The notes beneath the pieces were generated by a model. The model searched no databases, was not told the DNA's origin, and worked only from the letters and a program-made list of their open reading frames with translations. Below are positions 14,101 to 24,789 of a DNA stretch of 64,000 bases, in pieces (position 1 is the first letter of the stretch; each line of letters begins with the position of its first letter). The stretch is from assembly GCA_013398055.1 (NCBI GenBank), contig VZRS01009651.1:62001-126000 (forward strand), in the 5' to 3' direction. This DNA comes from Ifrita kowaldi (taxonomy: Eukaryota; Chordata; Aves; Passeriformes; Cinclosomatidae). A program made the translations under genes and the position numbers.

Positions 14101-17100
14101 GCCAGGCAGGCACTGAGTGAATGTAGGAGTAGGGCGAGTCCTAGCCAGGACTGTTCTGCCCGTACACTAACTGTGTGTGTGCGGTGAGTGTGGCCGGCTC
14201 ACCCCCACTAACAGCATGAGCTCTGAGTGGTGTCAATGACAGCTGCATATCACAGGGCTTCAGAACCCTCAGCTTTATCATGTGGTTCAGCAGCACAGAA
14301 CATGGCAGTTTGTAGGGTTGTCCTTGTGAAATGGACTTTTTTCCGTAACTGGGGTAAGGCTTAGTCCACAGAGACCTCCAGGAAGCTGAAAGGGCTGTTT
14401 CATGCCACTGACGGGGATGGCAGCTCCTCTGCTCTACTTGCCTTTTTAGGTTTCATTACTGAAGCTGTTATTGTTCCTTCCCATGCTGGAAGTACACTTT
14501 GTGCACCAGACATCTCTGACCAAGAGCCTTGTGCCTGTCAAGGGCAAACACAGAGGCGCTTGTGATGCTGAGGTTTCTGTAATGTTCAGTGGAGTGCTCA
14601 TGCTGCACCTCCTATCTTGGCTTCCCGCTGGTTAATCTTTCCCTTCCTTTTCTAGACAGTTATTTTTGGCTGCTGTGATTATCCTTACGAGGCTTTTCCT
14701 TGCACTGAGTCACTGTTCTGGGCTGTGCCAAGGGGAATTTTGGCATTGTGGAATAAATGCCATCACTTTTCCTGCTCACAATTGTCACTAATGTCTTTGA
14801 GTTTGTGCTGTTGCATCTTGGGGCTTGCTATGACATTGCTCTTGTCTGCTGATATTATTGCCTTTGTCATTTAGATTAAATCTTTAATCAAGAGGACAAA
14901 AGAGACTTCGAATGTGCATCCAATGTCTCGGGACCTCTCTCCAAGGCGTAAACTAGGTCCTGCCATATTCCACAAGACTGAGTCCCAAGATCGCTTGATT
15001 GAGGAGCTTCAGGACAGACTGGGCATCGATAACCAGGAGCAGGAAGAATGGCAAAGCCAGGATGCTTGGCTGACAGAGGGGGTCATTGTCACTGCCAGGC
15101 CCCGGGGGGAAGAGCAGAGTGGTGAACAGCAAGTAGAGAAGGTAGAAAGCAGGGTCACTCGTGCTGGGGAGTTCCAGCATGTCCCTCTGTGCAGGTAGCA
15201 TTGTGTGGAGGTGCAGATTGAGTTTCTGAGCATCCTAAACAACACGGAATGAAGAACTAATTCTTTCTATAAATCCTTGTCTGGCCTGAGAAGGAAAGCA
15301 GCACAGGGTCCTACTTCTGGGTGTTTAAGAATTGGAATGGGATCTGAGGGAGCTGCTGAAGGTGTTTGTTGATGCAGTCTCCTGCTATCACATCTCAAAT
15401 GTCCATATGAGGATTATTTTTAAAACTGCACTGGGAAGCCTGACAAAGAGACATACTTTGTTTTACCCAGTGCTGTACCTGTGCAGGGCTTTCTGGGGAT
15501 GAATAAGATGGTGCTCTTCCTTGAGCTACACAGAGCAGCATCTTTTCTCGTTCCCTTCTCTTTCTTGCTGCTTTTTCCCCTTAGATAACATACTGGTAGC
15601 AGCCAGCCTTCCTGTTAAAGTAAGTGTTTGTTGGTTCCTCTCTGGATTTATTCACCTTTCTTCTTCCTCTGTGTCTTTCTAGGTGGTTTTTCCTCCAGAA
15701 TCCCCACTCCTCCCCAGGAGGACAGTCTCTGTTCCAGCCTCTTCCCAGCTCCAGCCTTCCAAAGAAACTGCAAAGATAGTCCCTGCTAACGCTGCTCCTT
15801 CTCCTGTCTCTGGCCCTGCACCTCTTCTCTCACTCCCACCTCAGCCTTCCCATGTGTCATCTATCCCAGCTCCTAGTCCAGTCTCTTCCTCTTCCTTCAG
15901 CTTGGCTCCCCAGCCTCTCTTCCAGTGGGAAGCTTCTGATAATGATTATCATGAGGTTTCTGTTGTGGGCACCCCTCCTAATGAAGATCCCAAACATTCC
16001 TGTTCTCCCCAGACCTGGACTCCTAGCAGCAAGACAGTTGTCTCTGTTGGCTGTCAGACTGAAGACGAAGCTTTCTTTCCAGAAATGCAGGCAGGCTTCT
16101 GTGTTTTTAGTAGTATTTTCCAATCCAACTACTGCTTGTAATTTGACTGCTCAGTAGATACAGTGTTGAGGTAAAGCCTGCTATGAACTGCTGGATGGGA
16201 GAGAGGACTCATGGACAATATCTAATCCCAGCTGTAGCACTATGCTGTACATGTCTGTGCAATAACTTGCTGGGATGTGTGGGTCCTGTGTGTCCTGACA
16301 GTCACTTTGTGCAGCAGGGACTCTTATTGCCCTCTGAGATTAAGAAGGTAACTCTGAAACACAGCCTGCAGCTTTCCCTGCCACAATCTCTCTGAAGTGG
16401 GGGGAGTAAAAGATGGCAGAACATTCATACTGGAAGGAGCGGCTCAGCAGTCCTTCGTGTGTTTGCCCTTTTAGACAGGTGTCCACAGTATGAGTGGATT
16501 TGGGGGAGGAGATGGCATGGTCAAGAGCTGGGTTCTGCATCTCCTGCCAGGGAAGGGCTGTAGCTCCAGGGTGGTGGGAATTCTTAATGTATATGTGCAG
16601 TCCAGTGTTAGTGTACAGGCAGCTCTCAAGCAGTGAGCAAGGAAACACGTCTGCATCTTGATCTGTTGTACTTTTCAGGTGACCTCTGCTCCTCCCCTCG
16701 CCCACAGTGCTGGTCTGTTGGCTGCTCCTGCACCCCTGGGCCCCCCAGTCCCTGACAAGGCAGGATCCCCTTTCTGTGTTTTGTCAGCATGGTGTGTGCT
16801 CTTCTGGTTGATGAGTGTGCTGGGATCTGCTCCTGGAGCTCTCAGCACCATTAATGTGGATAATAACCTGGATTGCATGGTTTGCTACTCATAGAGCTCT
16901 TCTCTGAACTTGAGTGATGGCAAATCTCATGGGTGAAGGGTGGGAATTTGAAGGGCCTTTGCATGATGAGTTTATGTGGATGCTGTGCTGAGTGTTCCCT
17001 GCAAACAGCAGGCATTATCTACAGGAGGTTGAAACAAACGTCTTTCAGGTGGGGGCTCATTTGTGAGCTCTCAAGAAGGCTGGATGGCCAGGCCAGCTAG

Positions 17101-20100
17101 AAATTGAGGTGTGCACAGGTATTTGTGCCTGCTCTGGGGTCAGCCGTGACTGGCAGGAGTGTGTGGTCCCTACAGGTCACTACAGGGGTGAAGTGCTCTG
17201 TTGCTACATATTGAATTCATCTCATCTCCTTTCTCCCTGGATGGTATTTATCACTTGTGCGTGGCATGTTGCCTGCCCTGCGCATGGCCATAACCCCTGG
17301 CTAGAGCAAGAGAAGCTGTGATTCTTTCCACACAGTGCAGCCCTTTTCCTCCTGCTGCACCATGCAGGAAGCCTGGGCTTTATCCTGGGGCTCTGGACAG
17401 GCTTTGTCTCCAAAAACCTATTGTCTGCCTCTCTGAGAGTCTCCTTGCAGTTGTGTGTGTGCTTTGGAGACAGTCACTGTAACAGTTTTTGGTAGCAAAT
17501 GTCTGCTGTGTGGTGAAGGGTTTGTTTTAGGCTGAGGACACTGGGGTGTGATGGGGCTGCTCTATGCTGCTGGACTAGGAGAGGTTGCAAGTTATGGGAG
17601 GAGAGAGGAGGAGAAAAGCTGTGTGGTAGGCTCCGTTGAGAGTCGTGCTGCATGTGAGGCAAGGCTGGGGAGTGTGTGGATGTGTGTGTAAAAGCAGCTA
17701 AATTCATGTATGTCATGAGAATTTTTATACAAACGAGCAGAAACCAGGATTTGTCATTGAGTAAACTGGTTGACTGCAAGGACAAGCAGCTGCAGGACAA
17801 GGAGTAGAGCTCCTCCTGTGGCTGGAAGGGCAGGGTCTGCCAAGGCTTGGAGCACTTCAGTGTGTCCCTGCTCCGTTGGCTATACTGGCAGCAGGCTGGT
17901 GGGTTGTTCACAGGCAGAGATTTTGTCTGTTTTAATTTACTCTTTTAGTAAAAGAAAATGTGCTCCAAACCCAACTTCGTCATGTGTCCCTAAACCTGAC
18001 AGTAGCTATGGCAGTGCCAAGTCAGCTAAATTAACCTCTTATTTCCTTGCTGGGGTTTATCTGCAGAGGGGGCCAAGGAGAACATACACTTTGTTTATAA
18101 GTTATGAACCTCAGTAAAACATTTGTCCGCTCCTCTGGGAAGCCTTTCCACGCCGTGCGTGCTGTGGTGGTGTGAGTTTCAGAAACGGCCTCTGAGACAA
18201 GTATCCAAATCCCCTTCCTCCCACTAGTGCATTTCCAGCTCTGACAATACATGTGGCAGCCCTGTCTGCTGGGGATGCACTGCCCTCTCTGTAGGTAAAC
18301 AGCAGGCAACTGGGAGGGAGTTTCTTCCTTTCTGCTTCCAGTTGCTTAGCTCAGGCATGGGATGATAACCACCTGAGAGTGAGAGAGAGAGACCTGGCAA
18401 ACAGATATGCAGAAGCTGGTGCAAAGGGAGAAGATTTTCTACCTGAAAGGGGAAGTGAGACGAGGAAGAGAAGAGCATCTCTATCAGAGAGGAGAGACAA
18501 CTGAGAGCAAGAGCATAGGTATGGAGAGAGGTCAAGGAGGAGGGGCCCTCTGGATGGCATCTGCTCTGTCAGCTGGCCAAGAACTGATGAGGTAAAGGGA
18601 GATTTTTGGCAGAGGCTTAGAGAGCACTGTACTGAGTGCCTGGGATATGCTGGTGACTTCTGCTGTGTGCAGTGAAGGAAAATCAAAACCTCTGTTCACA
18701 GCCCTGCTGTTACATATCCCAGCTTCTCTGCATGTCTCTTCATGGGCAGAATACATGTGTGTACTTGATCCTGGCTCTCACCAGCTTCTTCAGAGAGCGT
18801 AGCTGAGTCCTGTCTGTTTCTGCAGAGGAGCCACTGGCAGCAACAGCGGGAAATTATCTGATAAGCACAGCAGCATTCACCTTACAGTATTTGTTTTCTC
18901 TTACCTGCAGTTCATGGCACAGGGAAAAGCTGGGAGCAGCTCTCCTCCATCCACAGCCTCCAAGCCTGGCAGTCAGCTGGATACCATGCTGGGAAGTCTT
19001 CAGTCTGACCTGAATAAACTGGGTGTAGCTACAGTTGCCAAAGGTGTCTGTGGAGCCTGCAAGAAGCCTATTGCTGGGCAGGTGAGTTGAAGGTGCTGCC
19101 TCATTGCTGAACCTTGGACTGCAGCTGGGAGTAATGGGGAGGGCTGTCTCATGAGGCTGGAGACACTGGAGATGCTGGAGAAACTGAAGTACTCTATTTA
19201 TCCACTGGCTAGGTACGCTGTAAGCTCCTCCAGTGACCTCTACCCTGCCCCTGAGGGACTGCCCTCTCCTGAGATGATAGGTAATTCAGTTTTCATGCTA
19301 CCCCAGTCCAGGGCTCACTTGAGTAGTAGAACTTGTCATTCTTGCTGACCTCCAGCTGGTATCTTGTCATGTGGTCTAGGGGAGGAAGAGATAGAGTTGT
19401 TCTCCATAATTTGTCTTCCCAACAGGTAGTTACAGCCATGGGGAAAACCTGGCACCCTGAGCACTTCGTCTGCACCCACTGCCAGGAGGAGATCGGGTCT
19501 CGGAACTTCTTTGAGCGGGATGGGCAGCCCTACTGTGAGAAGGACTATCACAACCTCTTCTCTCCGCGCTGCTACTACTGCAATGGGCCCATCCTTGATG
19601 TGAGTTCCTTGGGGGAATCATGGTGCTGGCAAGTTGCTGCAGGCCTAGGTGTTAAAATTCCACTTCACCCATGTGTCCTGGGTGGAAGATTTTGTTCAGG
19701 AATTTCTGTATTTGTTTTGTCCTTGCTTTCAAAGGGAAACAACTTGGCACAGTCAAATTCTTACACTAGTGAGTGGAGTTAGTCCCTCTTATCTTGGCTG
19801 AAGTTCTTCAGAACTCCACATTGCTCCATCATTCTGGTAATGATTCCTCAGCTTTTGTTGTTGGTAGCCTGTGGTAACAGGCACCAGTGCTGGTCCTGAG
19901 GACTGGATGGGGCCCTGTGTAAGGGAGGAAGCAGTGCCTAAGATCCTTTTAGGGTAAAAAAAGTGTGCAATGGGAAAGTCCGAATGAGCCAGAGGCAGGG
20001 GCTAATTGACTCTGCTCTCTTAAAGGACAGTCTTTTTTAATGGTTGCTCTTGTCAGCACTAACATTCATGTGTTCTCCCCTCCCTCCAGCCCCTCCTTAA

Positions 20101-22954
20101 TCACCTCCAAGCTGAAGCCATCATTTACATGACCTGCACTTTGTGTTTTCTTCTGAACAGAAAGTGGTGACGGCTTTGGACAGGACATGGCACCCTGAAC
20201 ACTTTTTCTGTGCCCAATGTGGAGCTTTCTTTGGACCTGAAGGTATTGCTGGTTTATGTAAGGGGAAAGCAATCTCCCCCCTGAACTGCATACAAGGGCG
20301 TAAGGCAGAGCTGCTGCTGGGGGGACAGCCTGAGGCATCACAGGGGAACTACTGGAGTTTCAAGGGAGCTGTTTATGGGGGAAGGATGCTGCCAGTAATC
20401 ATGGCTTCTTCCTGGGAAGGTAGAACATGCCTGTGCTGAGATGGGAAGGGAACAGAACAAGGAACAGCTATAGCCTCTGTGTGCCAGCAGGGGGAAGGAT
20501 GATCCTACCCACACGGGTTACCCTGCACAGCTTGCGTGGCTGCAGGTGAAGATGGGGAGCTGATCCCTTTGCCTCTCCACTCCTTTGGCAGGATTTCATG
20601 AGAAGGATGGCAAAGCCTACTGCCGCAAGGACTACTTTGATATGTTTGCTCCCAAGTGTGGAGGCTGTGCCCGGGCTATCCTGGAAAACTACATCTCTGC
20701 CTTGAACACCCTGTGGCACCCTGAGTGCTTTGTCTGTCGGGTAAGAAATCCAAGGTCCTTTGCTGCTGCTGTACGACCCCTCTTTGTTTCCACCCTGAGG
20801 CATCTGGTCCCATATCAGGGAAAGGCGTCTGTGGGGTAGTGAAGGGCAGCCAGCCCCACAGCATAAAAACATGTCAGCAACCAAACACTTTCTTGTTCTC
20901 TGCCCGTTTATATTAAACTTTTGAGTTGCTTTGCTCTTTCTGCTCCCAGCTGCAATTATGGGCTTCTGCAGCAGCTCACAGATAAACAGAGGTATTTTCT
21001 GTGACCTTTAAATAATTATAAGCTAAGCTTCTCTCTGAGCACTTGCCTCAGCAACCATATTTTGAGGATCTTCCTCCCATGCTCCATCTGACAATGTAAA
21101 CTAATGAGACTGACCATGTTCAGACGAACATGCAAATTGGTGAAATAGTGGCAGGCTCCATCCAACAAGCATAATAAACAGGAATACTGCAGATTAAATG
21201 CTTGGCAGTCTTTTAGAGAGCATTGCAAATATTAACTCTTACAGTCCCCAAGAGATGAGCCAAATCAGCCACTGTTTTGTAGAGTGGGAGAGAAGGGCAG
21301 AAACCAGATCAAGCAGCCAGAGCCACAACGTGCTGATTCCTGGTGTGATGCTCAGAGCAGATGGTCACCAGCCTACTGGGACTTTCTGACACTCCTGTGG
21401 TGGTGTGCAGAGTGAAGCAGAAGCTGTGCCTGACTGGGGCTGGGGGGCTAGGCCTTCTCGTGCAGAGACTGAGACTTTATCAAGCAGTTCTGGTTTCCTT
21501 TCCCCCTGCTGTGGCCTGAATCAGTGGGGCCATCACGGATTTCTTCCAGGCCACAAGATGTGATTCTCTTCCTGTTTCTGCTAAAGCAGAGCAAACTTCT
21601 CAGCTGTCCTGCTGACTGAGGGAAAAGACTGTTTACTGAGGTAACTGTCAGCATTAGTAAAATCTTGGACTTGCTGCAGGCAAACTGCATTCCCCCGGTA
21701 TTGCAAGTCTTCAGCTGCCCATGCTGTTTGTTAGACTCCTGTCCACACGCTGGGATCCAGCTGTGTGTGATACTCAGTGTCCTCCCTGGGGAAGAGGACA
21801 GCAAAACCAGGAGTCAGGAAATTGGCTTCTCTTCTGGGTCTTGCTGTTTGTAAGATCTGGTGGTGTCCTCAACGCTCTCCCTTACTCTGCTGCCTCAGTT
21901 TCCCACTCCCACAAGGAGAGGAGTCTCCCGAGTCTGGTGGGTGCTTCTGTTGCAGGTTCTGCAGTGAAGTGTCCTCAGCTGCCTGACACTGAGGGGGAGG
22001 AGCAGCTCTGGACACTTCTTAGCACACAGCTGGTGTATCCTCTTCCCCTTATCTATTCAACATCAGTAGCACTATAGAACAAACAGTTTCTCCCAGCAGT
22101 GACCCATGTGTAACTGGTGGAAATGTTTCAGGCTGGACAATTCTTTGCAGACTGTACCTGTCTAATGCCAGCCATTCTGGAGAGGTCACTCGTAAAGATT
22201 AATTGTGCCTGATTTTCTCAGCTGGAACCAGTCCCATGCTCATCAGGATTCTGCTGCATGAAAGCCTGTGTTGGTCCTTGCTTCTCCTTGTCCTTGGTGG
22301 GGAAGCTGGAGTGAGGAGGAAAAAGCCAGGCAAAGGTGCTGCAGTGTTTCCCATCTCAGGGGAGGAATGGTCTCTTTTTTCCTGGCTGGATACATCTGGT
22401 AGCTCATTCATAGTACTTACTTTGTAGAAGTGAAGCCAGCTGGGCAAAGGAGCTGGTTAATTCCCTTGCTTGTGTCTGTATCTGTCCATTTCTCAGACAT
22501 TTTTGGGAAACTCTTCGCAATGGGCAGAATTTGGCTCTGGATAACAGGACAGTGGTGAAAGGCAGCAGTTCACCTGCCCACAGCACAGCTGGGCTGTGCC
22601 ATAGAGCAGAGGACGCTTGTGGAGCTGCCCCTCCACACCACCCCAGCTTCTCAAACAGCCTGTCCCCTTTGCTTTGTCCTGCTGCAGGAATGTTTCACCC
22701 CATTCATCAACGGCAGCTTCTTCGAGCATGACGGGCAGCCCTACTGTGAGGTGCACTACCACGAGCGCCGCGGCTCACTCTGCTCCGGCTGCCAGAAGCC
22801 CATCACAGGACGCTGCATCACTGCCATGGGCAAGAAATTCCACCCCGAACACTTTGTCTGTGCCTTCTGCCTCAAACAGCTCAACAAAGGAACCTTCAAA
22901 GAGCAGAACGACAAGCCCTACTGCCAGAACTGCTTCCTCAAGCTCTTCTGTTAG
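4954..22954 (+). CDS. PXN: Paxillin (PXN), 5'-partial; focal adhesion scaffold
   Basis: Paxillin is a cytoplasmic adaptor of integrin adhesions. LD motifs bind FAK, vinculin, GIT and parvin partners, and LIM domains target it to adhesions. Usual-isoform exons: 4954-5180, 5673-5788, 7662-7801, 8176-8377, 8863-8998, 18911-19081, 19426-19599, 20161-20242, 20592-20740, 22688-22954. All junctions keep frame; with the missing 13 coding bases of exon 1 the protein is 558 aa, against about 557-559 in human and chicken. Signature stretches seen are TPYSYP, EEEHVYSFP, LSELDRLLLELN, ATRELDELMASL and the four LIM domains ending CFLKLFC-stop. Candidate cassette exons between 13077 and 16759 are listed separately. 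Identification is near certain; exon 1 is outside the window or not recognised. Confidence 0.97.
5673..5788 (+). CDS. PXN: PXN exon 3: Ser-rich linker ending at Tyr118
   Basis: The acceptor is gtttccgcag and the donor is CAG|gtatcg; the exon ends in phase 2. It encodes a Ser/Pro-rich linker ending EEEHVY. Codon 118 is the family's Tyr118, and the following Ser codon is split with exon 4, so the Tyr118 SH2 site (YSFP) is assembled only by correct splicing. Confidence 0.96.
7662..7801 (+). CDS. PXN: PXN exon 4: LD2 motif
   Basis: The acceptor is tatcttcag and the donor is GCAG|gtaagg; the exon enters in phase 2 and leaves in phase 1. It encodes FPNKQKSAEPSP and then the LD2 helix NLSELDRLLLELNAVQ. 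LD2 is one of the two main FAK and vinculin binding helices in paxillin. Confidence 0.97.
8176..8377 (+). CDS. PXN: PXN exon 5: LD3 motif
   Basis: The acceptor is gtttcttcag and the donor is AGT|gtgagt (phase 2). It encodes a variable linker, then TKEKPKRNGARGIEDVRPSV and the LD3 helix ESLLDELESSVPSPV. A short GT repeat lies just upstream at about 8120-8130. Confidence 0.96.
8863..8998 (+). CDS. PXN: PXN exon 6: LD4 motif
   Basis: The acceptor is ccccgaccag and the donor is AAG|gtaccc. It encodes PAITVSQGEVSSPQRV and the LD4 helix ATRELDELMASLSDFK, and ends in phase 0 at codon 278. In human paxillin the beta and gamma isoform inserts enter at this same junction, after residue 277. Confidence 0.97.
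8999..13076 (+). other. PXN: PXN intron before the cassette block; nothing recognised
   Basis: About 4.1 kb between the LD4 exon and the first candidate cassette exon. I saw no repeat tail, RNA gene or exon with conserved coding signature here. It ends in a long pyrimidine tract (about 13015-13076) that makes a strong acceptor for the cassette exon. Confidence 0.6.
13077..14105 (+). CDS. PXN: PXN candidate cassette exon A (343 codons, long isoform)
   Basis: A strong acceptor (tctctttttttgcag) opens a reading frame of 343 codons, in phase with the LD4 exon: DFK is followed by TSSTMSLISESS. The frame runs to a stop at 14118. Ending the exon at CAG (14103-14105) keeps phase 0 and gives an apparent GC donor, CAG|gcaggc. 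The next candidate exon then reads on as ISASGQ-IKSLIKRTKE. The product is Ser/Pro-rich and disordered, with an SH3-ligand-like PVPPPRR (about 13342-13362) and an LD-like helix ALDELGALAL (about 13695-13725). The family is known to have long isoforms with inserts at this junction. The 3' end is the least sure part: other possible ends are CAG|gtacgc at 13613 (also phase 0) and GA|gtgaat at 14116 (phase 2). Confidence 0.65.
14875..15141 (+). CDS. PXN: PXN candidate cassette exon B (89 codons, long isoform)
   Basis: The acceptor is ttgtcatttag and the frame starts in phase 0 with IKSLIKRTKETS, followed by HPMSRDLSPRRKLGP and SQDRLIEELQDRLGI, an amphipathic helix resembling an LD motif. The donor chosen is AAG|gtagaa, which keeps phase 0. 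A second donor, CAG|gtagca at 15194, would leave phase 2 and break the frame into the next candidate exon. Inferred from open frame, splice signals and phase only. Confidence 0.6.
15683..16090 (+). CDS. PXN: PXN candidate cassette exon C (136 codons, long isoform)
   Basis: The acceptor is tgtctttctag. The phase 0 frame starts VVFPPESPLLPRR, continues through a very Pro/Ser-rich stretch, and ends KTVVSVGCQTEDEAFFPEMQ. Ending at CAG (16088-16090) gives exactly 136 codons and an apparent GC donor, CAG|gcaggc, the same hexamer as at candidate exon A. Upstream phases agree. VSVGCQTEDE looks like a short linear motif and not like chance intron translation. Confidence 0.6.
16679..16759 (+). CDS. PXN: PXN candidate small cassette exon D (27 codons)
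   Basis: The acceptor is gtacttttcag. There are 27 phase 0 codons, Pro/Ala-rich (VTSAPPLAHSAGLLAAPAPL and on to PVPDK), ending AAG|gcagga, again a possible GC donor. Length and phase fit the block, but there is no motif to confirm it and the composition could arise by chance. Treat as tentative. Confidence 0.3.
16760..18910 (+). other. PXN: PXN intron between cassette block and LD5 exon
   Basis: About 2.1 kb with no further exon I can support. The paxillin beta/gamma insert exons of mammals would be expected in this general region, but I did not find a matching sequence. GA-rich stretches occur at about 18370-18540. Confidence 0.5.
18911..19081 (+). CDS. PXN: PXN exon 7: LD5 motif and start of LIM1
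   Basis: The acceptor is ttacctgcag and the donor is CAG|gtgagt; 57 codons, phase 0 at both ends. It encodes FMAQGKAGSSSPPS, the LD5 helix LDTMLGSLQSDLNKLG, and the first Cys pair of LIM1 (CGACKKPIAGQ). Confidence 0.98.
19426..19599 (+). CDS. PXN: PXN exon 8: rest of LIM1 and start of LIM2
   Basis: The acceptor is cttcccaacag and the donor is GAT|gtgagt; 58 codons, phase 0. The zinc ligands of LIM1 are intact (WHPEHFVCTHC ... YCEKDYHNLFSPRC) and the exon ends with the first Cys pair of LIM2 (CYYCNGPILD). Confidence 0.98.
20161..20242 (+). CDS. PXN: PXN exon 9: middle of LIM2
   Basis: The acceptor is ttctgaacag and the donor is GAAG|gtattg (phase 1). It encodes KVVTALDRTWHPEHFFCAQC and GAFFGPE, the central zinc ligands of LIM2. 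Confidence 0.97.
20592..20740 (+). CDS. PXN: PXN exon 10: end of LIM2 and first half of LIM3
   Basis: The acceptor is tcctttggcag and the donor is CGG|gtaaga. It encodes FHEKDGKAYCRKDYFDMFAP, then the LIM3 start CGGCARAILENYISALNTLW and HPECFVCR. Phase 0 at the end. In the family, LIM3 is the main focal adhesion targeting domain. Confidence 0.98.
22688..22954 (+). CDS. PXN: PXN last coding exon: end of LIM3, LIM4 and stop
   Basis: The acceptor is gtcctgctgcag. It encodes ECFTPFINGSFFEHDGQPYC, then CSGCQKPITGRCITAMGKKF and the final zinc ligands of LIM4, ending CQNCFLKLFC with the stop at 22952-22954. All expected Cys/His ligands are present. Confidence 0.98.
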   Translation, partial: ECFTPFINGSFFEHDGQPYCEVHYHERRGSLCSGCQKPITGRCITAMGKKFHPEHFVCAFCLKQLNKGTFKEQNDKPYCQNCFLKLFC

Positions 22955-24789
22955 AGGCACCATAGATGGGCGCTAAAGCATCTTTCTGCCACCCCCTTGG
23001 CAGTTCTGTCTCTCTGAACATTACTGTGATTTAGGAACCTTACCAGGCAGGGGAGGAGGGGGGTGGGGGGTGGGGAGTGCTGCTATGGAGAGGCAGTAGA
23101 TCCAGGGATGAGATGGACCATTAAACTGGAAACGCCCTTGCTGTGTCTCAGCAGAGAGAGGCTGAGATCCCTCATTATGGTGTGTGTCTGTGTGTGTGAC
23201 TGACAGCTGAGGTTAGCTCGAGGGCTCCAACGGGGAGATTTTCCCAGCCCCCTCCTGGCAGCAGGAGGCTTTGCCAGTACATTTCAGCCTGTGTCAGCTC
23301 TCTGAGCAAATCGTGACACTTGCAGACAGCACAACACTCTGCTTTGACACCTCCTTCTCAGGCTTTTGCCTGCACGTGTGTAGGGTGAGCGACAGCACAG
23401 TGAGGGCACCCTGTGACCTCAGTGCCACTCTGGCTCTGCTCACAGAGTCACATGGTTTGTGTGACTTGCTGAGACTAGAGCATCAGCACAGGCAGCCAAG
23501 ACCCTGCAAGGGTCTCTCCAGTTCCATTACACTGTAAGGCGATAATACCACTTACTCTCTTTTTTTTTTTTTTTTAATTAAGAGGAATCAAGATGTTACT
23601 GTGTGGGGTGTTTTTTCTTTTTTTCCCTAGTTTGTTACTCCCTTTCTCAATGCCTTTTCTCAGCACACTGGAGCAGGAGGTGGGGTAAGTCTCGACCATC
23701 CCTCAGCACTGTTGTGCTCTCCTGTGGGGACAGCCCGTGCCAGGCAGCTCCATAGGCACCCAGGCCAGCTCAGGTCATCTGCTCCCCTCACCTACTGCTC
23801 CTGGGAGAGAGGAAGAGGCATCACCCCTTCTTTAAACACAGGTGCAGAGAGGTCAGAGCAGCCTTTTTCATCCATCCCTGTCATGAGCGAGTGTGACGTG
23901 CGTGTGTTTATCTGGCCTGAAACTCTCCCATCTATCAGGGCCTGAATCTGTCACAAGAGTGGGGAGATGGAAGGGTTTAAGAAGCCAGGAAAAAAATTCT
24001 GAAATTTATATCCTTTCTTCTTCCAGTTTGCTAATGAGACCTATCAGCGCCTTGGTATTTCCCTTTTCTGTGCTCTTGTTAAACATGTTCTACTGAGAGA
24101 TGCTACAGCAATAACCTTTTATATTGACTGTTACTGGTATAACAAGTCCTGGGGGTCAGGTGTGCGTGACACACTTGGAGTTTTACTATCAAAGTGAATA
24201 CTGTATCCTGTCTTTGATAAGAACTAGATTTCTACACTGATTTTTAATTCATATCTAATTTACTTTTAATCCTCTTATACAGAAATTGGTTTTGAAGTGA
24301 TTTTAAGAAAGCAACTTTTTTATCAAGCTGTGCTCTTCTAGGCAGTGTGCCAGTTGTGCTGGCTTACTGCATCTGTAACCTCAACGCTTTGTTAAGCCTA
24401 ACTAACATTCGCTATTTCCTTTTTGTTGCGGGTTGGGAGGGGCTGGAATCTATGGGGAAGGGAATGTGACTTGTATTTTTTTTTCCCTGGCACAGGCAGG
24501 TGAACTGTGAATAGGTTTGGGGCTTTTTTTTTCCTCCTCTGGGTCACCTAAAAGTGTGATTTTGATTTTTATTGTAACCTGTAAACTGCTGTATTTGAAT
24601 CACCTGCCGTTCTCCCAAAGCTGAGCTTCCAGGATGTTAAGAGTGAGTCTTAATATGATGCTACAGGAGAAGGAGCTCAGGCCTTTGCCCTTGGCTTCTC
24701 ATTTTCAGCTGCCTGAAACCAGAGCAGGGTTAATTGGGGAAGGGGCTCCTTTTCTTCTGTGGAAGAAAGGTCTTGTGACTGCAGAGAAG

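Noticed and set aside
13614..14116. Ending PXN cassette exon A at CAG|gtacgc (13613) or at GA|gtgaat (14116)
   Set aside because: The first would discard 164 further coding-like codons that end ISASGQ; the second leaves phase 2 and gives an early stop in the next exon. Neither is excluded without RNA data.
15142..15194. Extending PXN cassette exon B to the donor CAG|gtagca at 15194
   Set aside because: It leaves phase 2, and the resulting frame in exon C stops within about 35 codons.
17474..17911. 145-residue antisense frame in a PXN intron
   Set aside because: Ser/His-rich with no motif; no splice or promoter support for an antisense gene.
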